NCBI GenBank assembly: GCA_900549865.1 | Contig: URPU01000006.1 | Location: 1 to 42,801 of the forward strand | Direction: 5' to 3' | DNA from: an uncultured Eubacteriales bacterium | GTDB taxonomy: Bacteria > Bacillota > Clostridia > Oscillospirales > Oscillospiraceae | Length of the DNA stretch: 42,801 bases | In this document: positions 23,478 to 32,336 of the stretch, piece by piece | How the letters are laid out: each line of letters opens with the position of its first letter | Position numbering within the stretch: position 1 is the first letter of the stretch | Translations under genes and position numbers: made by a program | The notes under the pieces: model-generated | Database searches by the model: none | Seen by the model: only the letters and a program-made list of their open reading frames with translations | Told to the model about the DNA's origin: nothing

Positions 23478-23819
23478 TTATGAGCCGAAATCCTCCAGCA
23501 GCTCCAAAAGCTCCTGCCGGTCTGACACGGGTATGCCCCGTTCGAGCATCGCCCTGTCGGCCGCGCGCAGCCCGGCTATCTCTATCGCCGTCACCGACTC
23601 CGGCGCACGCCCCTTTGTGCTGCGGTACACGGCCACAAAACCGTCGCAGTTTTTCAGGAAATATTCCGCGCTCTCCTCGCGGCTGGAATAGCGCGCGTAT
23701 ATCTCCGCCGGCAGCGCGTCGCGCACGGCCGGACGCAGACTGCGGCACGCCCTTGCCCCCGTATACACCGCCGCGGCGCTTAAGGCCGCCAAAAGCCCGG
23801 CCCTGAATTTCAGCTTCAT
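23478..23819 (-). CDS. Small anchored protein with BofC C-terminal-like domain
   Basis: 113 aa, ATG 23819 with GGAG upstream. A short hydrophobic N-terminus (residues 5-20) is followed by a linker, and then a domain resembling the C-terminal domain of BofC: YFLKNCDGFVAVYR, then ADRAMLERGIPVSDRQELLELLEDF. In Bacillus BofC restrains sigma-K activation during sporulation, but many Clostridia carry only this C-terminal module in unrelated small proteins. The family call is by pattern memory. It probably sits at the outer face of the membrane; role unknown. Divergent from the PBP gene. Confidence 0.55.
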   Translation of the reverse strand: MKLKFRAGLLAALSAAAVYTGARACRSLRPAVRDALPAEIYARYSSREESAEYFLKNCDGFVAVYRSTKGRAPESVTAIEIAGLRAADRAMLERGIPVSDRQELLELLEDFGS

Positions 23820-24042
23820 GCATATACTCCTTCTTTTTCAGGATACGGTTTAATTATTTCTCAGTTTTGGGAAAATATACACATCGGGGCCATACGGCAA
23901 TGTGCGCGAAAAAATTTACATTTTCTCTACCGCTCATTGACAACATGTGATATAATGCTATTTTAGTATTATTATGCCCGTACCGGCCGCACTGTGCGGC
24001 GCATGGTACACATGTCCCTCAGAAGGAGGTGTCCGCCGGACA

Positions 24043-26406
24043 ATGAACAACGACAACAGCAAAAACGGCGCAGGGCGCATCGCAAAGGGCGACTCCGGGC
24101 GCATTTCAAAGAGCGAGACAGGCCGCGTGAACGCAGGCGATACTGCGGGCGGCGCGGAGGCGGCGCAGGAAAGGCCGAAGAAAAGGCGCGTTCCCGTGCT
24201 GAAGGCGGCGGACGTCACCATTGAGCTTGTCAGCTCCGCGGTGAGCACGGTTTTCAAGGTATTCGGCACGGTGCTGCTCATCCTTGCGATAACGGGGATG
24301 CTCTTCGCGTGCGTGTTTGCATACTATGTAAAGACCTGCCTGACGCCCAACCTTGACCTTTCGCTGGACGACTACAAGCTCAACCAATCCAGCACCATAT
24401 ACTATCAGGACGCCGCAGGCGAATGGCGCGAGCTGAGCACTCTTTCCGGACGGCAGAAGCGCATATGGGTCGATTACAGCGACATCCCATGGTACATGGA
24501 GAAGGCCGTCGTGGCTATCGAGGACAAGCGCTTCTATGACCACAAGGGCGTTGACTGGTACCGCACGTCGGGCGCGTTCATAAAGATGTTCGCAACGATG
24601 CAGAACAGCTACGGCGGCTCGACCATCACGCAGCAGCTCATCAAAAACCTGACCGGTCAGGATCAGGTGACGGTGCAGAGGAAGCTGACGGAGATATTCG
24701 GCGCGCTGGAGCTTGAAAAGCGCTACGACAAGCAGGAGATCATCGAATGGTACCTCAACGCCGTGTACTTCGGCGAGGGCTGCTACGGCGTGCAGACCGC
24801 CGCGCAGACCTATTTCGGCAAGGATGTGAAGGATCTTTCTCTGGCGGAGTGCGCATCCATCGTCGGCATAACCAACATGCCCACGTACTACGACCCGTTC
24901 TACAACGAGGAGAACAACAAGAAGCGTCAGGAGACCATCCTGCGCGAGATGTACGAGCAGGGCTACATCGACTACGCGATGTACAAGGACGCCGTGGCGG
25001 AGGAGCTCGTGTTCATCCACAGCGCCGAGGAAGAGGTCACACAGCGAATATACAGCTACTACGAGGAGGTCGTCATTGACGACGTCATAAAAGACCTCAT
25101 GGAGCGCAAGGGCATCAGCAAGGAGACGGCGCAGACGCTTGTCTACAACGGCGGCTATAAGATATACTGCTGTCTCGACGTGAGCGTGCAGACCGCGATA
25201 GACACCATCTACACCGACCTTACGGCCATACCGCGCACGGGCGGCGACCAGCAGCTTCAAAGCGCGATAGTCGTGATGAACCCCTACGACGGCAGGATAC
25301 TCGGCCTGTCTGGCGGCGTCGGCATGAAGGACCGCAACTTCCCGCTCAACCGCGCCACGGGCACTTACCGCTCCCCCGGCTCGTCGATAAAGCCGCTGGC
25401 GTCCTACGGCCCCGCCGTGGACACGGGGCTCATCACGCCCACCACGCTTGTAAACGACCAGGCCGGGCTGCACCTGAGCGGCACGGACTGGTACCCCGCG
25501 AACGACAGCAACGTCTATTACGGCGTGGTGACCATCTATCAGGCGCTGCAATACTCGCTGAACACCGTCGCGGCGCAGATAGTGGATAAGCTCGGCCCAC
25601 AGACCTCGTACAACTACCTCACGACGAAGCTGGGCTTCACGAGTCTCGTTCCGGCCGACGCGAACTATGCGCCGATGGCGCTGGGCCAGCTCACAAACGG
25701 CGTGACCGTGCGCGAAATGGCGCAGGCCTACTGCGCGTTCGTCAACGACGGCATATTCACCTACGGCCGCACGTACTCCCTTGTGACGGACTTTGACGGG
25801 AACACCGTCATCGACAACTCCCCGTCCACCATCTCCGCGTTCAAGCCGAACACGGCCTACACCATGACTTACATGATGCAGAACGCCGTTGAAAACGGCA
25901 CGGGCAAGGAGGCGCGGCTGTACAGCGTGCCCGTGGCGGGCAAGACAGGCACGTCTGGCGACTACAAGGACCGCTGGTTCTGCGGTGTGACGCCGTACTA
26001 CGTCGCCGCGGTATGGACCGGCTTTGACACGCCGCAGACGATAAACGTTTCCGGGAACCCGGCGGCACAGCTCTGGCGGAAGGTCATGCAGCCGCTGCAC
26101 GACGGGCTTGAGTACAAGGCGTTCACGTACCCGTATATCGGCGAGAACACCGGCATTTTCGGCATTCAGGATTCCCTCTATCCCAGCAACGACTTTTCCG
26201 ACAACGACAACGACTTCACCGGCTGGGGCAATTCAACGGGCACGGACGGCAGCACATGGGGCGATAACTCCGGCACTGTTGGCGATTCCGACCCGTGGGG
26301 CGGCAATTCCGGCACGGTCACTGACCCCTGGGGCAACAGCTCCGGCGGGAACCTGTGGGGCGGCTCAGACTGGGGGCTGTCCGGCGGCACGAGCTATCTC
26401 GGCTGA
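24043..26406 (+). CDS. Class A penicillin-binding protein (PBP1A-like)
   Basis: 787 aa; ATG 24043 follows AAGGAGG at a slightly long 13-base gap, and the longer frame from 23974 would run through that site. A basic cytoplasmic tail (~65 aa) and one membrane helix (~72-95) lead to a GT51 glycosyltransferase domain (EDKRFYDHKGVDWYR, YGGSTITQQLIKNLTGQ) and a transpeptidase domain with S447-SIK, SLNTVA and K634-TGTSGD. It polymerises and crosslinks peptidoglycan outside the membrane. The last ~65 residues are a Trp/Gly/Asn/Ser/Asp-rich tail with repeated WG[ND] units, unusual in composition. A TTGACA-containing promoter-like stretch lies near 23936. Confidence 0.92.
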   Translation: MNNDNSKNGAGRIAKGDSGRISKSETGRVNAGDTAGGAEAAQERPKKRRVPVLKAADVTIELVSSAVSTVFKVFGTVLLILAITGMLFACVFAYYVKTCLTPNLDLSLDDYKLNQSSTIYYQDAAGEWRELSTLSGRQKRIWVDYSDIPWYMEKAVVAIEDKRFYDHKGVDWYRTSGAFIKMFATMQNSYGGSTITQQLIKNLTGQDQVTVQRKLTEIFGALELEKRYDKQEIIEWYLNAVYFGEGCYGVQTAAQTYFGKDVKDLSLAECASIVGITNMPTYYDPFYNEENNKKRQETILREMYEQGYIDYAMYKDAVAEELVFIHSAEEEVTQRIYSYYEEVVIDDVIKDLMERKGISKETAQTLVYNGGYKIYCCLDVSVQTAIDTIYTDLTAIPRTGGDQQLQSAIVVMNPYDGRILGLSGGVGMKDRNFPLNRATGTYRSPGSSIKPLASYGPAVDTGLITPTTLVNDQAGLHLSGTDWYPANDSNVYYGVVTIYQALQYSLNTVAAQIVDKLGPQTSYNYLTTKLGFTSLVPADANYAPMALGQLTNGVTVREMAQAYCAFVNDGIFTYGRTYSLVTDFDGNTVIDNSPSTISAFKPNTAYTMTYMMQNAVENGTGKEARLYSVPVAGKTGTSGDYKDRWFCGVTPYYVAAVWTGFDTPQTINVSGNPAAQLWRKVMQPLHDGLEYKAFTYPYIGENTGIFGIQDSLYPSNDFSDNDNDFTGWGNSTGTDGSTWGDNSGTVGDSDPWGGNSGTVTDPWGNSSGGNLWGGSDWGLSGGTSYLG

Positions 26407-26439
26407 GCCGCGAATAAGCGCGCAGTCCAACATTTTCCG

Positions 26440-26468
26440 TTGACAATTTTAATTCATTGTGTTACATT
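26440..26468 (+). promoter_or_regulatory. Promoter of the small gene / NlpC operon
   Basis: TTGACA, 17-bp spacer, TACATT in an AT-rich gap just after the PBP gene. Confidence 0.7.
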
Positions 26469-26495
26469 TTAGTTACATTACTGGAGGTGCTTTTT

Positions 26496-26777
26496 TTGGG
26501 TAAGACATTGGAGTATAAGGGTCATCCTCTCCAAAGGAAAGACAACATCATCTATTACGGAAGCTTTGCGGACAAGTATATCGCCATGCTGCAGATACTT
26601 GACACGAAGAAGGTAAACGGGCTTGACGTTGCAAGCCGCGTGTCGGTCCAGCTTCAGCTTACGGATCCGTCCATCAAATCGAGAGACAGAGTCGTGAAGA
26701 AGAGCGAAAAGGACAGTCTTTACCTCGCAATAGATGTTGCTGCCGTGTGGCTTGAGCGCGCACTATCCTCCAGATAA
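26496..26777 (+). CDS. Conserved-looking small protein, TTG start
   Basis: 93 aa. No good ATG exists; TTG at 26496 has CTGGAGG eight bases upstream and removes an unlikely hydrophobic N-terminus that an upstream ATG (26457, inside the promoter) would add. The soluble protein is basic, with NIIYYGSFADKYIAMLQILDTK and VSVQLQLTDPSIKSRDRVVKKSEK, and I cannot place it in a named family. It has its own promoter and is followed 25 bases later by the SH3-NlpC gene, so the two are probably cotranscribed. Confidence 0.6.
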   Translation: MGKTLEYKGHPLQRKDNIIYYGSFADKYIAMLQILDTKKVNGLDVASRVSVQLQLTDPSIKSRDRVVKKSEKDSLYLAIDVAAVWLERALSSR

Positions 26778-26802
26778 ATACAGAAAAAAGGATCTGTTTT
26801 GA

Positions 26803-28485
26803 ATGCGCAAGAACATCTTAAGGACGTTCATTGCCGCCGTGGCGACCGCTTCGTTCCTTGTGGTTCCGGCATATGCCGAAAGCGCGGTCGTCGTCGGCAA
26901 CGGCGTGAACTTCCGGGCGGGGCCGGGCATGAATTACTATGTCATCGCCACGCTTGACAAGGGGACGCCCGTCACGGTGACAGACCGCTCAAACGGCGCA
27001 TGGTACGCCGTATCCTGCGGCGGCTATGACGGCTTCATCTCCGCGTCATACCTCAGCATCACCGAAAGCGGCGCTTCCGCCGCCCCGGTATATACCCCCG
27101 CGCCCGCAGCCTCCGCCTCAACGGAGGGGTACATAAACGCAATGTACGTGCGCTTCCGCTCCGGGCCCGGCTCGGCATACTCCGTGCTGGGCGAGTACAA
27201 CAAGGGCAAGGCCGTGACGCTTATCGGCTCCGGTGACGGATGGACGGCATGCGTCATTGACGGGCAGCTCGGATATGTATACTCGCAGTACATAAGCACA
27301 GGAAGCTACAGCGGCGCGTATGCGCCCGCCGCGACGCCGGTGCCCACGGCGGTGCCGGGCGGCGTCACCTTCGTGGAAGCGACGCCCTCCCCCACGTTCA
27401 CCCTGCCGCAGCCGAACGAGAGCGGCATCACGTTTATCGAGCCTGACGTGACCGCGACCCCCGCGCCGACGGCCACACCCGCCCCGGCAATACCGTCACC
27501 GGTGGCGACGCCCGTGCCGACGGCAGCGCCCACACCCGCGCCCACGCCCGTTCCGACGGCGGCCCCGGCCCAGTCCGGCGGCGCGGCGGGCTACATCAAC
27601 GGCACATATGTGCGCTTCCGCCTCGGCCCCGGCACGAACCACGCCATAATCGGCACGTACAGCACCGGCAAGGCGCTGACAGTCACCGCGAACGCGGGCA
27701 ACGGCTGGTATCAGTGCGTGATAGACGGCGTGACGGGCTATGTCAGCGCAAACTACGTGATTATCGTCGATCAGGCCAGCTTCGGCGGTCTGACTGTCGG
27801 CGGCGATTCCGGAACGCAGGCCACACCCGCGCCCACACCGGCTCCCACGGCCGCACCGGCAAGCACGACGCAGGCCTACATCACAGGCAACAACGTCCGC
27901 GTGCGCAGCGCCCCCGCCATGTCGGCGGATATTCTGGGCGAGCTGTTCTACGGCGATCAGGTCGTGCTTGTCACGGCGCATGACGGCTGGGCGCAGATAA
28001 GCGTCAACGGCCGCATCGGCTACGTCGCGTCGCAGTATGTCAAGGAGGGCGTATATACTGCCGGAAGCACCGGCGGCAACACCTCCGGCGGGCAGACGAG
28101 CACCGGCAGCAGCGCGACCGGACAGGACATCGTAAACTATGCGCTGCAATTCGTCGGCTACAACTACGCATGGGGCGGCGCTTCGCCGCAGTCCGGCTTT
28201 GACTGCTCAGGACTTGTGTACTACGTGTACAAGCAGTTCGGGCACACGCTCAACCGCGTTGCCGCGGATCAGGCGCGCAACGGCCGCCATGTGGACGCAT
28301 CCGAGCTTCAGCCCGGCGATCTGCTGTGCTTCTACTCCGGAAGCAGCTACATCGGCCACGTCGGCATATACATCGGCGACGGACAGTTCGTGCACGCGTC
28401 GAACTCCACCACCGGCGTTATAATCTCCTCCCTGTCGGGGTACTATGTGACCCGCGGCTTCGAGGCGCGCAGGATAATAGGATAA
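26803..28485 (+). CDS. Secreted NlpC/P60 endopeptidase with four SH3b domains
   Basis: 560 aa. Signal peptide (residues 1-25, ending AYA). Four bacterial SH3 repeats at about 28-80, 108-162, 262-315 and 355-412, each with [NFV]RxGPG or VRSAP and a GY[VI]xxxY end. They are joined by Pro/Ala/Thr-rich linkers (repeats of TPAPT). The C-terminal NlpC/P60 domain (445-560) has FDCSG with catalytic Cys468, HVGIYIGDG with His519, and a later HAS. It cleaves peptide bonds in cell-wall stem peptides; the SH3 repeats bind the wall. Its place directly downstream of a class A PBP fits wall growth and turnover. AAAGGAT precedes the ATG. Confidence 0.93.
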   Translation: MRKNILRTFIAAVATASFLVVPAYAESAVVVGNGVNFRAGPGMNYYVIATLDKGTPVTVTDRSNGAWYAVSCGGYDGFISASYLSITESGASAAPVYTPAPAASASTEGYINAMYVRFRSGPGSAYSVLGEYNKGKAVTLIGSGDGWTACVIDGQLGYVYSQYISTGSYSGAYAPAATPVPTAVPGGVTFVEATPSPTFTLPQPNESGITFIEPDVTATPAPTATPAPAIPSPVATPVPTAAPTPAPTPVPTAAPAQSGGAAGYINGTYVRFRLGPGTNHAIIGTYSTGKALTVTANAGNGWYQCVIDGVTGYVSANYVIIVDQASFGGLTVGGDSGTQATPAPTPAPTAAPASTTQAYITGNNVRVRSAPAMSADILGELFYGDQVVLVTAHDGWAQISVNGRIGYVASQYVKEGVYTAGSTGGNTSGGQTSTGSSATGQDIVNYALQFVGYNYAWGGASPQSGFDCSGLVYYVYKQFGHTLNRVAADQARNGRHVDASELQPGDLLCFYSGSSYIGHVGIYIGDGQFVHASNSTTGVIISSLSGYYVTRGFEARRIIG

Positions 28486-28494
28486 GGATATGAG

Positions 28495-28526
28495 AAGGCC
28501 CGCACCGAAACCGGTGCGGGCCTTTG
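28495..28526. terminator. Bidirectional terminator
   Basis: 13-bp stem AAGGCCCGCACCG / CGGTGCGGGCCTT with a short loop between two convergent genes (NlpC on plus, NSS transporter on minus). Confidence 0.85.
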
Positions 28527-28548
28527 TTCGTTGTTTTCCGCGCGGGGC

Positions 28549-29901
28549 TTACAGCCCCTGCACGAGAATTATGAGGATGAGTATGGGCAGAACCCACTGG
28601 AAGTACGGCTTGAGCTTGGGTGAGAACTTCAGGCCCTTGCCGCGGTTGGCCTCGGCCAGATACTTGTCGAAGCCCCAGCCCCACTTCGTCACGCAGAACA
28701 GCAGATACACGAGTGAGCCTATCGGCAGGAGAAGGTTGCTGACAATGAAGTCCTCGCTGTCGAGGATGTCGCGGCCGCCGATGACGTGCACATCGCTCCA
28801 GATGTTATAGCCGAACACGCAGGGCAGACTGAGCACCAGCAGGGCGATGCCGTTGATGAGCGCCGCCTTTTTCCGGCTCCAACCGAAGGTGTCCATACAG
28901 ATGGCAATGATGTTTTCAAGCACAGCCAGCACCGTGGACAGGCTTGCAAAGATCATGAACAGGAAGAACAGCGCGCCCCAGAAGCGCCCGCCCGCCATGT
29001 TGACGAACACGTTGGGCAGAGTCTGGAAGATGAGTGACGGCCCCTGCCCCGTCTCTATGCCGAAGGAGAAGCAGGCCGGGAAGATTATCGTGCCTGCCAT
29101 GAGGGCGACGAAGGTGTCCAGCGCGCAGATGCGCACGGCCTCACCGGGCAGAGACTGATCCTGATGCATGTAGCTGCCGAAGATCTCCATGGCCGCGATG
29201 CCAAGGCTGAGCGTGAAGAACGACTGGTTCATCGCTGCCGTTATGACGGAGCCGAGCCCCGTCTCGCGGACGGAGTCGAGCGAGGGCATGAGATAGAACT
29301 TCATGCCTTCCGCCGCGCCGGGCAGAGTCAGGCTGTGCACGGCCAGCACCACGATGAGAGCAAGCAGTGCAAGCATCATGACCTTGCTGACGCGCTCAAG
29401 CCCGTTTTGCAGGCCGAAGGAGCACACGGCGAAGCCGACGATAACGACAAGCTCCGTCCAGATGGCCATTTCGCCGGGGTTGGAGAGCATGGCGGCAAAT
29501 TCCCCGCTGACGGCCTCGGTGTCCATTCCGGCGTGGAAGCTGCCCGTGAGGAACTTTCCGAAGTAATCCGCCATCCAGCCGGTGACGGTGGTGTAATACA
29601 TCATAAGCATGAAGCAGCCCGCAAGGCACACCCAGCCGTGGAAATGCCACTTTTTGCCCGGCGCTTCAAGCGCCTTGTAGGCGTTGACGGCGCTGCTTCT
29701 TCCGGCGCGGCCGACGGCAAGCTCCATCGTCAGCACGGGCACGCCCATAACGAGCAGGCAGATAAGGTATATGAGGACGAAAAGACCGCCGCCGTTCTGG
29801 CCGGTCACATAGGGGAAGCGCCAGACGTTGCCGATGCCGATGGCACAGCCGGCGCTGACGAGCAGAAAGCCCATACGGGAACGAAACGATTCACGCTGCA
29901 T
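28549..29901 (-). CDS. NSS-family sodium-dependent amino acid transporter
   Basis: 450 aa with about eleven or twelve helices. The first helix carries the family sodium/substrate signature GCAIGIGNVWRFPYV, followed by GGGLFVLIYL; GLGSVITAAMNQSFFTLSLG in helix 6 is also typical. Bacterial members (LeuT, TnaT, MhsT) bring in hydrophobic or aromatic amino acids with Na+. Substrate not readable. It is divergent from the lysine-riboswitch transporter. ATG 29901 has AAGGAAAGG upstream. Confidence 0.92.
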   Translation of the reverse strand: MQRESFRSRMGFLLVSAGCAIGIGNVWRFPYVTGQNGGGLFVLIYLICLLVMGVPVLTMELAVGRAGRSSAVNAYKALEAPGKKWHFHGWVCLAGCFMLMMYYTTVTGWMADYFGKFLTGSFHAGMDTEAVSGEFAAMLSNPGEMAIWTELVVIVGFAVCSFGLQNGLERVSKVMMLALLALIVVLAVHSLTLPGAAEGMKFYLMPSLDSVRETGLGSVITAAMNQSFFTLSLGIAAMEIFGSYMHQDQSLPGEAVRICALDTFVALMAGTIIFPACFSFGIETGQGPSLIFQTLPNVFVNMAGGRFWGALFFLFMIFASLSTVLAVLENIIAICMDTFGWSRKKAALINGIALLVLSLPCVFGYNIWSDVHVIGGRDILDSEDFIVSNLLLPIGSLVYLLFCVTKWGWGFDKYLAEANRGKGLKFSPKLKPYFQWVLPILILIILVQGL

Positions 29902-30093
29902 AGGGATTACCTTTCCTTTTCACTTTGTTGCGGCGCACAGAGCGCGCGGGCTTTATTTTAACGGATGGCCCGGCAAATTGCAAGTGCGGATGCCGCGCGC
30001 GGCGCGGGTACGCCGGTAAACGTCAGTTTTGACGAATGCGACATATCGCCGCACCGGGTTTTGTGAAAATACGACAAAAATGATGCTTGCCTA

Positions 30094-30122
30094 TTGACAC
30101 ATCTGACAAACGATGCTAATAT
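30094..30122 (+). promoter_or_regulatory. Promoter of the lysine-riboswitch operon
   Basis: TTGACA, 17-bp spacer, TAATAT, ending about 10 bases before the aptamer. Confidence 0.8.
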
Positions 30123-30131
30123 GCACCCAAA

Positions 30132-30320
30132 TTGAATCGCTGAGATAGAGGCGCGGTATCCATCAGTAACCTCCCGCACGGCCAGGCAGCCGCGGGACGC
30201 GAAAGGGGCCACCGCCGAAGTTTCGGAAAAATGCCTGTTTTTCCGGTGCTGGGTCGGCAGAGAACATCTGCCGGACTGTCACATGTTTTCTTGTGAAGCG
30301 CTATCAATGGCTGACGGCTT
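30132..30320 (+). ncRNA. Lysine riboswitch aptamer (L box)
   Basis: The conserved core is present in order: GAGATAGAGGCGCGG, CAGTAACC, a GC-rich arm, GAAAGGGGCCACCGCCGAAGT, a CGG-loop arm, GCTGGGTCGGCAGAG, and GGACTGTCACA. This matches the L-box consensus (AGAGG..GCGA, AGUAA, GGGG-CCGCCGAA, GCUGGG, GACUGUCA). It senses lysine and here controls an amino acid ABC importer, so uptake should stop when lysine is plentiful. Together with the terminator at 30368-30397 it makes a transcriptional off switch. Confidence 0.92.
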
Positions 30321-30367
30321 ACGGCTTTGCCGCATATGACGGCATTGCATGATCACCGATTTTCCAT

Positions 30368-30397
30368 GGACCGCTTGACAGGCGGTTCATTTTTTAT
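30368..30397 (+). terminator. Riboswitch-controlled terminator
   Basis: 7-bp stem GGACCGC / GCGGTTC followed by ATTTTTTATT, between the lysine aptamer and the binding-protein gene. Confidence 0.85.
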
Positions 30398-30458
30398 TAT
30401 CCCCACCGGCGGGGAAGCGAAGGCCGGAAAGGCATGAATGCCGAAGAAAGGAAAGAAA

Positions 30459-31370
30459 ATGAGAAGAGTAATCGCAGTTATCCTGTCTCTCGTTATGGCG
30501 CTGGCGCTGTGCGCCTGCGGCTCCGCACAGACCGCGGATACGCCCGCGGCGGATGCTTCCGCTTCCGGCGCCGCAGCAAACGGCGCTGTGGCCTCCGGCG
30601 TTGAAGACGGCGTGCTGACCGTCGCAATGGAGTGCGCCTACGCACCCTACAACTGGACGCAGACGGACGATTCCAACGGCGCAGTTCCCATCTCCAACGT
30701 GCCCGGCTCCTACGCCAACGGCTACGACGTGATGATAGCGAAGAAGATATGCGAGGCCAACGGCTGGGAGCTGGAGATCGTCCAGTCCGACTGGGACTCC
30801 CTCGTGCCCGGCGTGCAGACCGGCACCTTTGACGCGGTCATCGCCGGTCAGTCCATGACGGCCGAGCGCGCAGAGCAGGTCGATTTCGCAGGGCCGTACT
30901 TCTATGCCACCATCGTGTGCGTGACGAAGGCCGATAGCCCCTATGCCTCCGCGACCGGCATTGCAGACCTTGCAGGCGGAAGCTGCACCGCGCAGATCGC
31001 AACAATATGGTATGACCAGTGCCTGCCCCAGATAGAGGGCGCAAAGATCCAGACCGCGGCGGAGACCGCCCCGGCGATGCTCATGGCGCTGGAGACCGAC
31101 TCCGTTGACTTCATCTGCACCGACATGCCCACCGCGCAGGGTGCGGTCGAGGCTTATCCCGACATGACCATCCTCGACTTCTCCGGCACAGACGGCGACT
31201 TCCAGTTCTCCGACGAGGTGCGCGCGGAGAACGTAAATATCGGCGTGTCCGTGATGAAGGGCAACACCGTGCTCAAGGACGCAATCGACAGCGTGCTTTC
31301 CACGATGACCGCTGACGATTTCAACGCCCTTATGGCACAGGCCATCTCCGTGCAGCCGCTCAGCGAGTGA
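30459..31370 (+). CDS. Lysine-class ABC amino acid binding lipoprotein
   Basis: 303 aa from ATG 30459, preceded by AAAGGAAAG; an ATG at 30438 overlaps that site. Lipobox LALCAC anchors it. The SBP_bac_3 pattern is clear: GVLTVAMECAYAPYNW at the N-lobe, ICEANGWELEIV, DAVIAGQSMTAERAEQVDFAGPYF, and FICTDMPTAQ. Regulation by a lysine riboswitch makes lysine the likely ligand. An intergenic hairpin (31403-31440) separates it from the permease. Confidence 0.9.
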   Translation: MRRVIAVILSLVMALALCACGSAQTADTPAADASASGAAANGAVASGVEDGVLTVAMECAYAPYNWTQTDDSNGAVPISNVPGSYANGYDVMIAKKICEANGWELEIVQSDWDSLVPGVQTGTFDAVIAGQSMTAERAEQVDFAGPYFYATIVCVTKADSPYASATGIADLAGGSCTAQIATIWYDQCLPQIEGAKIQTAAETAPAMLMALETDSVDFICTDMPTAQGAVEAYPDMTILDFSGTDGDFQFSDEVRAENVNIGVSVMKGNTVLKDAIDSVLSTMTADDFNALMAQAISVQPLSE

Positions 31371-31402
31371 TGCGGCGCGCGGCACATCCACAGGCGCAAG
31401 GA

Positions 31403-31440
31403 CAGGGCGCGCGGCGGGCATAGCCCCTGCTGCGCGCCCT
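31403..31440 (+). other. Intercistronic hairpin after the lysine binding-protein gene
   Basis: GC-rich inverted repeat AGGGCGCGC..GGC with GC..TGCGCGCCCT, no T run. The third importer of this window with a hairpin right after the binding-protein gene. Confidence 0.55.
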
Positions 31441-31459
31441 ATAAGAAGGGAGCGCGCAC

Positions 31460-32335
31460 ATGAACAAATTCACGCAGCTTGTGTCCGACATCGGCAAGCT
31501 ATGGGCAAAATACGGCAGTCTTTATATATCCGGCATTGAAAAAACGCTTATCCTCGCGCTGGTCGCAACGGTGATAGGCTGCATAATAGGCTTTATATGC
31601 GGCGTACTGAACACCATCCCCTGCGGGAAGAACGACTCCCCCGTGAAGCGGTTCTTTGTGGGTCTCGTGCGGGTGATAGTGCGGATATACGTGGAGGTTT
31701 TCCGCGGCACGCCGATGATGCTTCAGGCGGTATTTATCTACTACGGCCTGCCGTACTTCACCAACAATGCCGTCACCTTCCAGAGCGAGTGGACGGCGGC
31801 GATACTCGTCGTGTCCGTCAACACCGGCGCGTACATGGCAGAATCCGTGCGCGGCGGCATAATCTCGATAGACCCCGGCCAGACCGAGGGCGCAAAGGCC
31901 ATCGGCATGACCCACGTGCAGACGATGACGAGCGTGATACTCCCGCAGGCGCTGCGCAACATCATGCCGCAGATAGGCAACAACTTCATCATAAACGTCA
32001 AGGACACGTCCGTGATGTTCATAATCGGTTTTTCCGAGTTCTTCGCCGCGCACAGGGCGGCCGTCGGCGCAAGCTACCTTTACTTCCCGTCGGCCACGGT
32101 GGAAATGGTGGGCTACCTCACGATGACACTTCTTGCCTCGTTCCTGCTGCGGCTTGTTGAAAAGAAGCTGGACGGCAGCGGAAGCTATGATCTTGCAAGC
32201 GGGGATCAGCTCGTCATGGCTGCCGGGACCTACAGCCACCCCGACCACGGCACACCCTTTGACGAGCGCAGCACGGAATTCGACGAGAAGGCGCTGCGCC
32301 GCGACAGAAGCACATCCGCGAGAGGAGAGAAATGA
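31460..32335 (+). CDS. Polar amino acid ABC permease (lysine uptake)
   Basis: 291 aa with about five membrane helices of the HisM/GlnP class. The EAA-type loop is seen in AKAIGMTHVQTMTSVILPQALRNIMPQIGN. EVFRGTPMMLQAVFIYYGLP is the typical segment before it. The last ~55 residues form a hydrophilic tail (SGSYDLASGDQ...) longer than in most relatives, of unknown use. The stop lies two bases before the ATPase start codon. Start has AAGGGAG. Confidence 0.92.
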   Translation: MNKFTQLVSDIGKLWAKYGSLYISGIEKTLILALVATVIGCIIGFICGVLNTIPCGKNDSPVKRFFVGLVRVIVRIYVEVFRGTPMMLQAVFIYYGLPYFTNNAVTFQSEWTAAILVVSVNTGAYMAESVRGGIISIDPGQTEGAKAIGMTHVQTMTSVILPQALRNIMPQIGNNFIINVKDTSVMFIIGFSEFFAAHRAAVGASYLYFPSATVEMVGYLTMTLLASFLLRLVEKKLDGSGSYDLASGDQLVMAAGTYSHPDHGTPFDERSTEFDEKALRRDRSTSARGEK

Positions 32336-32336
32336 C

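Noticed and set aside
24106..26100. A 664-codon minus-strand frame opposite the PBP gene
   Set aside because: Composition (Val, Arg, His, Leu heavy) is that of a shadow frame, with no ribosome site; the plus strand carries all PBP motifs.
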